Assembly: GCF_025751435.1 (NCBI RefSeq)
Contig: NZ_JAOWKY010000003.1
Location: 186,001-250,000, forward strand
Length of the DNA stretch: 64,000 nucleotides
Reading direction: 5' to 3'
Origin: Albidovulum marisflavi
Lineage (GTDB): Bacteria; Pseudomonadota; Alphaproteobacteria; Rhodobacterales; Rhodobacteraceae
Program-made: the position numbers and the translations under genes
The notes under the pieces: generated by a model
What the model saw: only the letters and a program-made list of their open reading frames with translations
Database searches by the model: none
What the model was told of the DNA's origin: nothing
In this document: positions 1 through 8,534 of the stretch, in pieces
Layout of the letters: each line of letters begins with the position of its first letter
Numbering within the stretch: position 1 is the first letter of the stretch

Positions 1-615
1 ACCTTTCTTGCGCCCGAGCTGTTCCACGCCAAGAAAGGATCCATCGGCAAGGCGATCCCCGGCGCCGAGGTCTTTGTCATCAAGGAAGGTGTCGGCATCG
101 CCGGACCCGGGGAGCAGGGGGAGCTGGTCCATCGCGGCCCTCTGGTCAGCATGGGCTATTGGGGCCGCCCGGACCTGACCAACGAAAAGATCCGGACCTG
201 CCCGGAGCTGCGCCACCTGATCGGGGAGGAGAAGGTGGTCTACAGCGGTGACATCGTCAGGGTCGACGAAGACGGCGATCTCTGGTTCATCGGCCGCAAC
301 GACGCGATGATCAAGACGAGCGGGGTTCGCACCAGCCCCGACGAGATCGAGGATCACATCTACAGCAGCGGCATCGTCGCCGATGCCGTGGCCTACGGTG
401 TCGAAGACGATGACCTGGGACATGCCGTGCATGTCGCCGTCACGCCTCTGGAGGGGTTCGACAAGGATCGCCTGATCGCGCACTGCTTTCGGACGATGCC
501 GAGCTATATGGTGCCCAAGGAGATCAGATTGTGGCGGGAGGCCATGCCGCGGACGTCCAGCGGAAAGCTCGCCCGCCCCGAAATCGTAAAGATCAGCCGA
601 GGCCTGCAGGATTAG
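1..615 (+). CDS. Acyl-CoA ligase (AMP-forming), exosortase A-associated type; 5' end outside window
   Basis: C-terminal 204 residues of an ANL-superfamily adenylating enzyme, open from base 1 in the frame that ends at 615. Visible motifs are YSGDIV followed by GRNDAMIKTSGVR (the hinge and A8 region) and the C-terminal RTSSGKLAR, whose lysine (visible codon 189) is the usual adenylation lysine. Such enzymes activate a carboxylic acid as acyl-AMP and load it on CoA or a carrier protein. The acyl carrier protein 63 bp downstream is the likely acceptor (inference). Family members are usually about 500 residues, so more than half lies upstream of the window. The neighbours match the ligase/decarboxylase pair known from exosortase A loci. 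The substrate cannot be told from sequence. Confidence 0.85.
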   Translation, partial: TFLAPELFHAKKGSIGKAIPGAEVFVIKEGVGIAGPGEQGELVHRGPLVSMGYWGRPDLTNEKIRTCPELRHLIGEEKVVYSGDIVRVDEDGDLWFIGRNDAMIKTSGVRTSPDEIEDHIYSSGIVADAVAYGVEDDDLGHAVHVAVTPLEGFDKDRLIAHCFRTMPSYMVPKEIRLWREAMPRTSSGKLARPEIVKISRGLQD

Positions 616-678
616 ACCCTTTGACACCAGAATGAAAGGATAGGACGTGTGTGTGATTGATGCTTCGGGTGGTTCCAA

Positions 679-915
679 ATGAGCATGAAGATGGACGAAC
701 TCCTGGAATACCTGACCGGCGTGCTCGAACCCGATGAGCCGATCGAGCCGGAGACGGAACTGTTCTCCTCCGGATTGCTCGACTCTGTCTTGATGATCGG
801 TCTGATCATGTTCATCGAACAGAAATGCGGCATTCAGGTGCGTGCCGAAGACGTAACGCTCGACAACTTCGACACGCCTGAGAGGATCAAGAATTTTGTC
901 GAGAGCGCAAGCTAG
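679..915 (+). CDS. Acyl carrier protein
   Basis: Acidic 78-residue four-helix carrier protein. The LLDSVLM motif places the phosphopantetheine-accepting serine at residue 36. It probably carries a thioester made by the ligase encoded just upstream and hands it to a downstream enzyme. The start at ATG 679 is chosen because the product has normal ACP length; a second in-frame ATG follows two codons later. The decarboxylase starts within 4-16 bp of its stop, so the genes are co-transcribed. It is not the fatty-acid AcpP, which carries a DSLD-type motif and lies in the fab cluster; this is a specialised, pathway-specific ACP. Confidence 0.85.
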   Translation: MSMKMDELLEYLTGVLEPDEPIEPETELFSSGLLDSVLMIGLIMFIEQKCGIQVRAEDVTLDNFDTPERIKNFVESAS

Positions 916-918
916 GTA

Positions 919-2169
919 GTGACTGGTAACATGTTGGAAGCGCACGAAGATGACGCCGCCCTGGCCCGAGTCGCATCCGATTTCGGGACGCCGGCCTATG
1001 TCTACTTCACGGACAAGATCGAGCAGCGGATCGCGGATCTGCGGGCCGCATTCGGGGGGCGCTTCGCGCTGAGCTACGCCGCCAAGAGCAACCCCAACCC
1101 CGAGCTTCTGCGCTGGCTTTCGAGCCGGATCGAGAACCTCGACATCTCCTCGATCGGCGAGATGCGGCTCGGTCTTCGGGCCGGCTGGGAGCCGGAGAGG
1201 ATGAGCTTCACGGGCCCCGGGAAGCGTGACGCCGAACTGGCCGAGGCCATCGGGAACGGCGTGGGCGAGCTGATCGTCGAATCCGTGGACGAGGCGATCC
1301 GCGCCGATCGCATCGCGGCCGAGGCCGGCAGTGTCCAACGCATCATGGTCCGCATCGCGCCCGACAGGGTTCCGAAAGGCTTCGGCGACCAGATGGCCGG
1401 CAGGCCAAGTGCATTCGGGGTCGACTATGAAGCGATCCACGAGGAGCTTCCGAAGATCCTCGCGCTCAGGAACCTTCGGCTGATCGGGCTTCACATCTAC
1501 GCGGGAACGCAGTGCCTGGTCCCGGAGGCGATCTGCGAGAATTACCGGATATTCATGAGCATCTTTTCCGATGTCTGCGAGCGGCATGATATCTGGCCGG
1601 AGAAGCTTGTCTTCGGATCGGGTCTGGGCGTTCCCTACTTCGAGAACGATGCGCCGATTGACCTGAAGGCCGCCGCGCTTGGCATCCGAAAAGAGATCGA
1701 CGCTTTCTGTGCGCTTCCCAGGTTCGCCAAGACCGATCTGGCGCTTGAACTGGGGCGCTACCTCGTCGGAGAGGCGGGATATTTCCTGACCGGCATCACC
1801 ACGATCAAGGAATCGCGCGGAACGCGTTTTGGCATCTGCGACGGCGGCATGAACAACCACCTGCCCGCCTCCGGCAACTTCGGCATGGTGATCCATCGCA
1901 ATTACCGAATGCATCGGGTCGGCGGGGGAGAGCCCGCGCGAAAGGTCAATCTTGTCGGCCCGCTTTGCACGCCGCTAGACCGGATCGGCGTTGGCGTACA
2001 GCTGCCGGAGATCGCAATCGGCGACGTGATAGCCGTGCACAACAGCGGAGCATATGGGCTGACTGCCAGCCCCGTATACTTCATCAGCCACGAGTTGCCG
2101 CGCGAAATTCTTATGGAGGGCGGGCAGGCACGGGATGTAACGCGGCAGTTGGGCGATCTGGCGCGGTAA
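919..2169 (+). CDS. PLP-dependent decarboxylase, LysA/ornithine-decarboxylase fold, exosortase A-associated type
   Basis: 416 residues (GTG start at 919; ATG at 931 is an equally plausible start). This is a fold-type III (alanine-racemase-like) decarboxylase. The PLP lysine is K56 in AAKSNPN, and the C-terminal half holds CDGGMNNH, GPLCTPLD and the SGAYG active-site motif. The family includes diaminopimelate and ornithine decarboxylases. The position directly after a ligase and an ACP argues against a housekeeping lysA role and for decarboxylation of an amino acid that is free or ACP-bound (inference). The true substrate is unknown. It lies within an operon of four co-directional genes, the first of which is cut by the window edge. 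Confidence 0.85.
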   Translation: MTGNMLEAHEDDAALARVASDFGTPAYVYFTDKIEQRIADLRAAFGGRFALSYAAKSNPNPELLRWLSSRIENLDISSIGEMRLGLRAGWEPERMSFTGPGKRDAELAEAIGNGVGELIVESVDEAIRADRIAAEAGSVQRIMVRIAPDRVPKGFGDQMAGRPSAFGVDYEAIHEELPKILALRNLRLIGLHIYAGTQCLVPEAICENYRIFMSIFSDVCERHDIWPEKLVFGSGLGVPYFENDAPIDLKAAALGIRKEIDAFCALPRFAKTDLALELGRYLVGEAGYFLTGITTIKESRGTRFGICDGGMNNHLPASGNFGMVIHRNYRMHRVGGGEPARKVNLVGPLCTPLDRIGVGVQLPEIAIGDVIAVHNSGAYGLTASPVYFISHELPREILMEGGQARDVTRQLGDLAR

Positions 2170-2224
2170 CGCGCGGCGGCCTCGCCGTTTCTGGCGCGGA
2201 TCGCTTCTGTAAGGTTGGAATTGG

Positions 2225-3280
2225 ATGATCTCTGTTCGGCCAGCGTTGTCTGCTCTCGGGATCGGCGCCGCCGATCTGTTCGAGGTCGCGGATGAGCGCT
2301 GGGAAATCGCGCCCGCTTGCCCGCGTGAAATCCGGCCGGGGATCGCCCTGTCGGGCCAGTTCGACCGCATTCGGGGGACCGAGTTTCGGACGCTTGAGCA
2401 GGTGCAGCGGGAATTGACCGGTGGGTACGTGGAAACGGCCGGACCGACATTCGGCTTTCGCCTGAAGGATGTCGATCTGGTCGATGGCGTGCTCTATTCG
2501 GCAAAGGGTATCCGCCACCTGCGCCAGCGCTCGCGATGGCGGCCGACATATGTTGAGCCACAGGAGGTCGCGAGCGGCGCGCTTTACGAAAGCTGGTGGG
2601 GCAACAGGTGGTTCGGAAACTGGCTGAGCGACGACTGCCCGCGCTACAGCCTCGCGAAGGAATATGGAAAGCCTGTCTGTTCTTCGCTTGGGTCTTCCGG
2701 CCATGTTCCCGACTATGAGGCGCGGCTGGAGATCGCGCCGCTGCGACTGGAAAAGGCGCACTTCCGGGAACTTCTGATGTTCGATGACTTCACCAAGAAC
2801 GACGAGCGCCGAGGTCGGGCCGAGGCAATGCGCGCGCAGCTCGTGGCGGCTGTCCCGCACGAGTCGCACCCGGGTGTGTTTCTCACGCGCGGAACAACAG
2901 GCGAAGCGCGCGTGCTTGCCAACGAAACCGAGATCGCCGCACACTTGGAGTCGCGTCACGGCTTCCGTGTGCTTGATCCCGCCACGTCCACCGTCGAGGC
3001 GATCATCGCCGCCTGCGCTGGCGCGAGGGTGGTTGCAGGGGTGGAGGGCAGTCATCTTGTCCACGGTCTCGCCGTTATGCCGCCCGGTTCAGCGCTTTTC
3101 GTCATCCAGCCGCCGGCGCGGGTCACCTCGGTCCTGAAGTTCGTCACCGACCGCCAAGGGATGGACTATGCCTATCTCGTGGCCACCGGTCCGGACGAGG
3201 CCTTCACCGCGAGCATCGAGGAAGTCGACCAGACCCTCGATCTCTTGATGGCGGGCGGCCACAAGGCTGCTGCCTGGTAG
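2225..3280 (+). CDS. Glycosyltransferase family 61-like protein
   Basis: 351-residue cytosolic protein. The clearest signature is GVEGSHLVHGL around residues 271-281, followed by a proline-rich segment with PPGSALFVIQPP. This is the typical C-terminal core of GT61/DUF563 proteins found in capsular and extracellular polysaccharide loci. No signal peptide or membrane helix is seen. It starts 55 bp after the decarboxylase stop and probably belongs to the same operon, which suggests that the ligase/ACP/decarboxylase product decorates a glycan (inference). The donor and acceptor sugars cannot be inferred. The 202 bp after it, up to proS, hold no clear gene. Confidence 0.75.
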   Translation: MISVRPALSALGIGAADLFEVADERWEIAPACPREIRPGIALSGQFDRIRGTEFRTLEQVQRELTGGYVETAGPTFGFRLKDVDLVDGVLYSAKGIRHLRQRSRWRPTYVEPQEVASGALYESWWGNRWFGNWLSDDCPRYSLAKEYGKPVCSSLGSSGHVPDYEARLEIAPLRLEKAHFRELLMFDDFTKNDERRGRAEAMRAQLVAAVPHESHPGVFLTRGTTGEARVLANETEIAAHLESRHGFRVLDPATSTVEAIIAACAGARVVAGVEGSHLVHGLAVMPPGSALFVIQPPARVTSVLKFVTDRQGMDYAYLVATGPDEAFTASIEEVDQTLDLLMAGGHKAAAW

Positions 3281-3482
3281 GCGCGGATGCGCGGCATCCC
3301 GTTTCGGCATCCAGGACGGGAACCCATGATTTGTCGCCGCGCCTCGTGGCGTTCCGCCCGCAGGGCGTCCGGCTCAGCCGGGTGAGTGGAATCCTTGGCA
3401 GGTGGCAAGGGGGCCGCCTTGCCTGCATGACGGCTTTCGCATAATCCCTTGCGCAACCGAAGCCACAGGATGCGAGCCTTTC

Positions 3483-4820
3483 ATGCGCCTTTCCCGCTAT
3501 TTCCTCCCCGTCCTCAAGGAAAACCCCGCCGATGCGCAGATCGTCAGCCACCGCTACATGCTGCGGGCCGGCATGATCAAGCAGCAGGCGGCTGGCATCT
3601 ATTCCTGGTTGCCGCTCGGGTTCCGGGTCCTGCGCAGGATCGAGGAAATCGTGCACCAGGAACAGGTGCGCGCAGGCCACATCCCGCTTCTGATGCCGAC
3701 GCTTCAGCCTGCCGATCTGTGGCGCGAAAGTGGCCGCTACGACGACTACGGCGAAGAGATGCTGCGCATCAAGGACCGCCATGGCCGCGACATGCTGTAT
3801 GGCCCGACGAACGAAGAGATGATCACCGACATCTTCCGCAGCCACGTGGGGAGCTACAAGGACCTGCCGCTGACGCTTTACCACATCCAGTGGAAGTTCC
3901 GCGACGAGGTCCGTCCGCGCTTCGGCGTGATGCGCGGGCGCGAGTTCCTGATGAAGGACGGCTACAACTTCGACGTCGACAAGGAATCCGCGCTGCACGC
4001 CTACAACCGCCACATGGTCAGCTACCTGCGCACCTACGAGCGCATGGGCCTTACCGCCATTCCCATGCGTGCGGCCTCCGGCCCGATCGGCGGGGACAAC
4101 ACGCACGAATTCCTGGTGCTGGCGCAGACGGGCGAAAGCGAGGTCTTCTACGACGACCGCGTCACCACGCTGAAGCTTGGCGCGCGCGACATCGACTACG
4201 ATGACCGCGACCAGGTCGCCAAGGTCTGCGAGGAGTTCACGACGCTTTACGCCCGGACCGACGAAACTCACGACGAAGCCGTGTTCACGCAGGTCCCCGA
4301 GGATCATCGCAAGGTGGGCCGCGGCATCGAGGTCGGTCAGATCTTCTACTTCGGCACGAAGTATTCCGAACCCATGGGCGCGGTCGTCGTCAACGACAAG
4401 GGCGAAAGGGTGCCCGTCCACATGGGGTCGCACGGAATCGGCGTGTCGCGGCTTCTGGGCGCGATCATCGAGGCCAGCCATGACGACAAGGGCATCATCT
4501 GGCCCGAAGGCGTCACGCCCTTCCCGGTCGGCATCGTCAACCTCAAGCAGGGCGACGCGGCGGCGGACGCGGCCTGCGAGGGCCTGTACCTGGCGCTGAA
4601 ATCCAAGGGGCTTGAGGCGCTGTACGATGATCGCGACGAACGGGCGGGCGCGAAGTTCGCGACGATGGACCTGATCGGCCTGCCCTGGCGCATCACCGTC
4701 GGTCCGCGCGGGCTGGCCAACGGCGTGGTCGAGCTGACCTCGCGCCGCACCGGCGAAAGCGAGGAGATGAGTCCCGAGGCGGCGGTCGCCCGCGTGGCCG
4801 AGATCTACGCGGGCCGCTGA
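3483..4820 (+). CDS. proS: Prolyl-tRNA synthetase
   Basis: 445-residue class II aminoacyl-tRNA synthetase that charges tRNA-Pro. The ATG at 3483 (MRLSRYFLP) is chosen over the in-frame upstream start at 3402, because the upstream extension is not protein-like and homologues begin here. Motif 2 is seen as [17 protein letters not shown] and motif 3 near [13 protein letters not shown]; the C-terminal anticodon-binding domain follows. The short form without the editing (INS) insertion is normal for alphaproteobacteria, whose ProS is about 440-450 residues. It is followed by the Lol transporter genes 126 bp downstream. Confidence 0.97.
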   Translation: MRLSRYFLPVLKENPADAQIVSHRYMLRAGMIKQQAAGIYSWLPLGFRVLRRIEEIVHQEQVRAGHIPLLMPTLQPADLWRESGRYDDYGEEMLRIKDRHGRDMLYGPTNEEMITDIFRSHVGSYKDLPLTLYHIQWKFRDEVRPRFGVMRGREFLMKDGYNFDVDKESALHAYNRHMVSYLRTYERMGLTAIPMRAASGPIGGDNTHEFLVLAQTGESEVFYDDRVTTLKLGARDIDYDDRDQVAKVCEEFTTLYARTDETHDEAVFTQVPEDHRKVGRGIEVGQIFYFGTKYSEPMGAVVVNDKGERVPVHMGSHGIGVSRLLGAIIEASHDDKGIIWPEGVTPFPVGIVNLKQGDAAADAACEGLYLALKSKGLEALYDDRDERAGAKFATMDLIGLPWRITVGPRGLANGVVELTSRRTGESEEMSPEAAVARVAEIYAGR

Positions 4821-4946
4821 GGCCCGTACAAGACCTGTCGGGGCGGCCCCCACCTCGGCGGAAAAGCGTCGATGTCGGGTCGAAGGCCGCCTTGACCTTT
4901 CGCCTGCGCACCGCCACCTTGCGCCCGCTTTCGCACCGGAGCCCTC

Positions 4947-6233
4947 ATGGCACAGGCCACCCGACCCTTCGCCCCGTTCGAGTTCATGATCGCCTGGCGC
5001 TACCTTCGCGCTCGGCGCGCCGAGGGCGGCGTGAGCGTGATGACCTGGATCAGCCTTGTCGGCATCGCGCTGGGCGTAATGGCGCTGGTTGCGACGCTGG
5101 CCGTCCGGTCGGGCTTCCGCACCGAATACGTCCAGACGATCCTTGGCGCGAACTCGCACGCCGAGATCGGGGCCTATCCGCAGGCGGTGGAGAACGGTGT
5201 CGTCAACATCTCGATCCCCGATTTCGCCGATGTGGCGGCCCGGATCGAGGCGATCCCGGGTGTCACCCGCGCCAATCCGCGCATCGCCGGCTTCTCGATG
5301 ATCACCTACGGCGATCGCGCAACGGTGGGCGAAGTGCTGGGCGTCGCGCCCGAGGTCTTGGCTGCGCTGCCCACCTTCCGCGGCGCGCCCGAGGCGCTGG
5401 GCGATATCGACCGCTTCGAACAGGGCATCGCGATCGGCTCGGGCATCGCGCGGGCGCTTGGGGTCATTCCCGGCGACAAGGTCAAGCTTGTCCAGCCGAA
5501 CGGGGTCAAGACCGCGTTCGGAACCTCGCCGCGCGTCAATGTGTACGAAGTCACCTACATCTTTTCCGTCGGACGGGCCGACGTGGACAGCGCCCGCATC
5601 TACATGCCCTTCGAAGAAGCGCAGAGCTTCTTCAACCGCGAGGGCGTCGCCGACCAGATCGAGATTTTCGTCGACGATCCCGAGGGCATCGACGACCTTG
5701 TGCCGGAGCTTCTGCAGGCCGTCGGAAACGGGCGCTATGTCTGGACCTGGAAGGATCGCTCCTCTGCCTTTCTCGCGGCGCTGTCGATCGAGGATGACGT
5801 GATGTTCGTCATCCTGTCGCTGATCGTGCTGATCGCGACGATGAACATCACCTCGGGTCTTGTCATGCTGGTCAAGAACAAGGGCCGCGACATCGGCATC
5901 CTGCGCACCATGGGTCTGACCGAGGGGTCGATCCTGCGTATCTTCTTCCTGTGCGGCGCCTTCGTGGGCGTGATCGGGACCATCGCGGGGGTGATCCTGG
6001 GGTGCCTGATCGCCTGGAATGTCGACGGCATCATGTCGGCGGTGAACTGGGCGACCGGGGGCGGGGCCTGGGATCCGTCGATCCGGGGCATCTACCGGCT
6101 TCCGGCCGAGCTGCGCGGCTGGGACGTTTTCCGCGCCGTCGCGCTGTCCTTGAGCCTGTCCTTCATTGTCACCATCTTTCCCGCCCGGCGCGCGGCGCGC
6201 ATGAACCCGGTGGAGGCGCTGCGGTATGAGTGA
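4947..6233 (+). CDS. lolC: Lipoprotein-releasing ABC transporter permease, LolC/LolE family
   Basis: 428-residue FtsX/MacB-type permease. There is one N-terminal membrane helix (about residues 30-53), a large periplasmic domain, then three C-terminal helices (about 285-308, 328-352, 393-413). With LolD it extracts mature lipoproteins from the inner membrane for LolA. Alphaproteobacteria usually carry a single LolC/E-like permease that acts as a homodimer, and no second permease gene is seen here, so the symbol is approximate. The C-terminal NPVEALRYE tail is the family hallmark. It overlaps lolD by 8 bp, indicating translational coupling. Confidence 0.93.
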   Translation: MAQATRPFAPFEFMIAWRYLRARRAEGGVSVMTWISLVGIALGVMALVATLAVRSGFRTEYVQTILGANSHAEIGAYPQAVENGVVNISIPDFADVAARIEAIPGVTRANPRIAGFSMITYGDRATVGEVLGVAPEVLAALPTFRGAPEALGDIDRFEQGIAIGSGIARALGVIPGDKVKLVQPNGVKTAFGTSPRVNVYEVTYIFSVGRADVDSARIYMPFEEAQSFFNREGVADQIEIFVDDPEGIDDLVPELLQAVGNGRYVWTWKDRSSAFLAALSIEDDVMFVILSLIVLIATMNITSGLVMLVKNKGRDIGILRTMGLTEGSILRIFFLCGAFVGVIGTIAGVILGCLIAWNVDGIMSAVNWATGGGAWDPSIRGIYRLPAELRGWDVFRAVALSLSLSFIVTIFPARRAARMNPVEALRYE

Positions 6234-6903
6234 CGTGGTCCTGGATCTTCACGGCATCGAAAAGACCTACAACCTGGGGCTGCCGAGCCAGGTCGAGGTG
6301 CTGCGCGGGCTGGACCTGCGCGTGGCGGCGGGCGAGGTCGTGGCCCTTGTCGCGCCCTCGGGGGCGGGCAAGTCGACGCTTCTGCACATCGCCGGGCTTC
6401 TTGATGCCGCCGACGCCGGGACGGTCAGCATCGCAGGCCGCCAGATGTCCGGTCTGTCGGACCGCGCCCGGACCGAGGCGCGGCGGCGCGATGTCGGCTT
6501 CGTCTACCAGTTCCATCACCTGCTGCCGGAATTCTCGGCGGCTGAAAACATCGTCCTGCCGCAGCTCGCCAATGGCGTCGGGCGCAAGGCGGCAGAGGAC
6601 CGCGCGGCCGAACTTCTGGACATGGTGGGTATCGCCCCACGGGCTGGCCACCGCCCGGCTGCCCTGTCGGGGGGCGAGCAGCAGCGCGTGGCCTTTTGCC
6701 GGGCTCTTGCCAACAGGCCGAAGCTTCTTCTGGCGGACGAACCGACCGGAAACCTGGACCCCGAAACCTCTGACCGGGTGTTCGCGACGCTTCTGTCGCT
6801 GGTGCGTGAAACCGGGCTGGCAGCGTTGATCGCGACCCACAACCTGGACCTTGCCCGCCGGATGGACCGGATCGTCAGGCTGGAGGCCGGCGGGATCATC
6901 TGA
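6226..6903 (+). CDS. lolD: Lipoprotein-releasing system ATP-binding protein LolD
   Basis: 225-residue ABC ATPase. The Walker A is APSGAGKST (about 43-51), the signature [10 protein letters not shown] lies near residue 147, and Walker B is [12 protein letters not shown]. It powers lipoprotein release together with the permease encoded directly upstream. The first Walker A residue is Ala rather than the usual Gly, but this position is not catalytic. The start at ATG 6226 lies inside the end of lolC and gives a normal-length LolD. There is no obvious terminator before the cytochrome gene 66 bp downstream. Confidence 0.95.
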   Translation: MSDVVLDLHGIEKTYNLGLPSQVEVLRGLDLRVAAGEVVALVAPSGAGKSTLLHIAGLLDAADAGTVSIAGRQMSGLSDRARTEARRRDVGFVYQFHHLLPEFSAAENIVLPQLANGVGRKAAEDRAAELLDMVGIAPRAGHRPAALSGGEQQRVAFCRALANRPKLLLADEPTGNLDPETSDRVFATLLSLVRETGLAALIATHNLDLARRMDRIVRLEAGGII

Positions 6904-6969
6904 TCCGGATCAAGGCGCAAGGGGGGGCGAACGCGCGACACTGGCAGCGAACCAGCCCGGAGATCCGTC

Positions 6970-7374
6970 ATGCGCATCGTGTCCTTCTGCCTAGCCCTGC
7001 TTGCCGCTTTGTCCGTGGCGCCGCCCGCCGCGGCGCAGGAAAACGCCCTGGGCCGGGAGATATTCGTCGGCGCCTGCGCGGGCTGCCACGGCGCGGATGG
7101 AACCGGGAACGGCCCGATGTCAGAGCTTCTGACCGTGCCCGTGCCGGACCTGACCGGAATCTCCGAACGCGAGGGCGGAAGCTTTCCATGGCTGAGGGTC
7201 GTGCATGTCGTCGACGGCCGCACCGGCTTGCGCGGTCACGGCGGGCCGATGCCCATCTTCGGCGCGCTTTTCACGGGCGACACGGTTGCGGCGGACGGCC
7301 CCGAAGGCGCGCCGGTCATCACCTCGCAACGCGTTCTGGATGTGGTGGACTACCTGATGGCGATCCAGCGCTAG
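6970..7374 (+). CDS. Periplasmic monoheme cytochrome c
   Basis: 134-residue exported class I cytochrome c. A signal peptide (about residues 1-22, ending PPAAAQ) precedes a single CAGCH heme site (C36, C39, H40). M94 in GPMPIFG is the likely sixth iron ligand. It shares order and motifs with the lipoprotein cytochrome at 7946-8347, so the two look like paralogues. The partner reductase or oxidase is not in the window. The stop codon overlaps by 4 bp that of the convergent YdcZ-type gene. Confidence 0.88.
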   Translation: MRIVSFCLALLAALSVAPPAAAQENALGREIFVGACAGCHGADGTGNGPMSELLTVPVPDLTGISEREGGSFPWLRVVHVVDGRTGLRGHGGPMPIFGALFTGDTVAADGPEGAPVITSQRVLDVVDYLMAIQR

Positions 7375-7817
7375 GCTTTCTGGCAGAGGAAGACGCCGAT
7401 CGCCATGAGGCATAGCCCCGCGATCCGCATCGGGCCCACGGTTCGGACCGCTGCACCGAACAGGCCGAACTGGTCGATCAGCGTGGCCGAGATCAACTGG
7501 CCAAGCAGCACGAAGAAGATCGCGTTGCCTATGCCGAAGCGCGGCGCGACCCAGGTGATGGACAGGACATAGAAGGCGACAAGCAACCCCGCCAGCAGAA
7601 GATGCCGGGGCTGTGCCGGAATCAGCGCGACCTTGGCCAGGCTTCCCGTCGTGCCCGTTACCAGCAGGGCGGCAAGGCAGGCCACGACGAACAGCACCGA
7701 AGCCGCCGCCGCGGGCGATCCGATCCGTGCCCCAAGCTGGGCGTTGAGCGCGGCCAGAACCGGGATGCCGATGCCCGCCGACAGCATGATGAGCGCGTAG
7801 CGAAAGCTGTCGGCCAT
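7371..7817 (-). CDS. DMT-superfamily transporter, YdcZ (DUF606) family
   Basis: 148-residue, very hydrophobic protein with about five membrane helices, the size of the half-length YdcZ/DUF606 branch of the drug/metabolite transporters. These small proteins are thought to work as dimers; the substrate is unknown. Motifs typical of the family are the N-terminal GIGIPVLAALNAQLG and IFFVLLGQLISATLIDQFG. It is transcribed opposite to, and lies between, two cytochrome c genes: it converges on the first and diverges from the second across 128 bp. Confidence 0.8.
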   Translation of the reverse strand: MADSFRYALIMLSAGIGIPVLAALNAQLGARIGSPAAAASVLFVVACLAALLVTGTTGSLAKVALIPAQPRHLLLAGLLVAFYVLSITWVAPRFGIGNAIFFVLLGQLISATLIDQFGLFGAAVRTVGPMRIAGLCLMAIGVFLCQKA

Positions 7818-7910
7818 GTTTGAACTCCGTTTCGTCCGGTCAGACCCTAGGGTTGCGTCCGGCCCTTGTCACGGCCTGATTCAGATCATATTGCCTTGGC
7901 CATGGCGCAA

Positions 7911-7929
7911 GTATCGTCGATACCGATAC
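7911..7929. promoter_or_regulatory. Palindrome plus repeat upstream of the cytochrome c lipoprotein gene
   Basis: GTATCG-T-CGATAC is a perfect 13-bp dyad (7911-7923), directly followed by another CGATAC copy (7924-7929). It lies a few bases upstream of the ribosome-binding site GGAGGA (7935-7940) of the cytochrome gene starting at 7946, a position typical of an operator near the transcription start. No regulator is recognised. Confidence 0.4.
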
Positions 7930-7945
7930 CCACGGGAGGAAGGAC

Positions 7946-8347
7946 ATGAAGCTTACAGTCGCTCTGCCAGTGGTCACGCTTGCGATCCTCGGTGCCTGCG
8001 CGCCGGAACAACAGGTGTCGGGACGGTCGCTCTATCTTGATTATTGCGCCTCCTGCCATGGTGTCGGCGGCAAGGGCGACGGTCCGGCGGCAGAGGGCCT
8101 TGGCAAGATGCCTGCGGACCTGACCCGGATCGCGGCGCGGAACGGCGGCGTCTTCCCGAAGGTCAGGGTCATGTCCACCATCGACGGCTACACACGGCGC
8201 GGGGATCGGTCTTCGGTCATGCCGGAACTGGGTGTCGTGCTGCAGGAGGGGCCCCTTGTGCTGGTCGACACCGGCGACGGGGTGATGACGCCGACGCCCG
8301 TGAACCTTGTGGCCTTGGCCGATTACCTGGAAAAGCTGCAAAACTAG
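7946..8347 (+). CDS. Cytochrome c lipoprotein
   Basis: 133-residue monoheme cytochrome c with a lipoprotein signal. The lipobox is LGAC, with the lipidated cysteine at residue 18; the heme site is CASCH (C34, C37, H38), and M92 in VMPELG is the likely axial methionine. It should be anchored to a membrane in the periplasm. The domain layout mirrors the soluble cytochrome at 6970-7374. A good ribosome-binding site, GGAGGA, supports the ATG at 7946. A dyad operator-like element lies just upstream. The redox partner is unknown. Confidence 0.87.
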   Translation: MKLTVALPVVTLAILGACAPEQQVSGRSLYLDYCASCHGVGGKGDGPAAEGLGKMPADLTRIAARNGGVFPKVRVMSTIDGYTRRGDRSSVMPELGVVLQEGPLVLVDTGDGVMTPTPVNLVALADYLEKLQN

Positions 8348-8366
8348 CGGCAGAGGCTGGGCGGCC

Positions 8367-8394
8367 TTGACTCCCCCGGCGCGGGCTGTATAAG
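8367..8394 (+). promoter_or_regulatory. Sigma-70-type promoter of rpsD
   Basis: TTGACT (8367-8372), a 16-bp spacer, then TATAAG (8389-8394). This is close to consensus and is the best promoter match seen in the window. It places the transcription start near 8401, giving rpsD a leader of about 130 nt. Confidence 0.65.
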
Positions 8395-8435
8395 CCGCCC
8401 GTCCCGGGACGAAGTGCCCGGGCAATTCATTTGGT

Positions 8436-8486
8436 GTTGGTGGCCCCCGCAAGGGGAATCCTGTCGCCCGAAAGGGAAAGGACAAC
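8436..8486 (+). promoter_or_regulatory. Structured 5' leader RNA of rpsD (candidate autoregulatory element)
   Basis: A closing helix GTTG (8436-8439)/CAAC (8483-8486) encloses two hairpins, both capped by GNRA tetraloops. The first is CCCC-GCAA-GGGG (8445-8456). The second has an outer helix TCCT (8459-8462)/AGGA (8479-8482) and an inner CCC-GAAA-GGG (8467-8476). The outer helix of hairpin 2 stacks directly on the closing helix (AGGACAAC is continuous). S4 is known to repress its own operon through structured leaders in other bacteria, so autogenous control is a fair inference. There is no U-tract, so it is not a simple terminator. Confidence 0.5.
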
Positions 8487-8534
8487 GCCCTTCATGGCCG
8501 CCACGCGCGGCGCACTATGCGAAGGAGATCAGCG

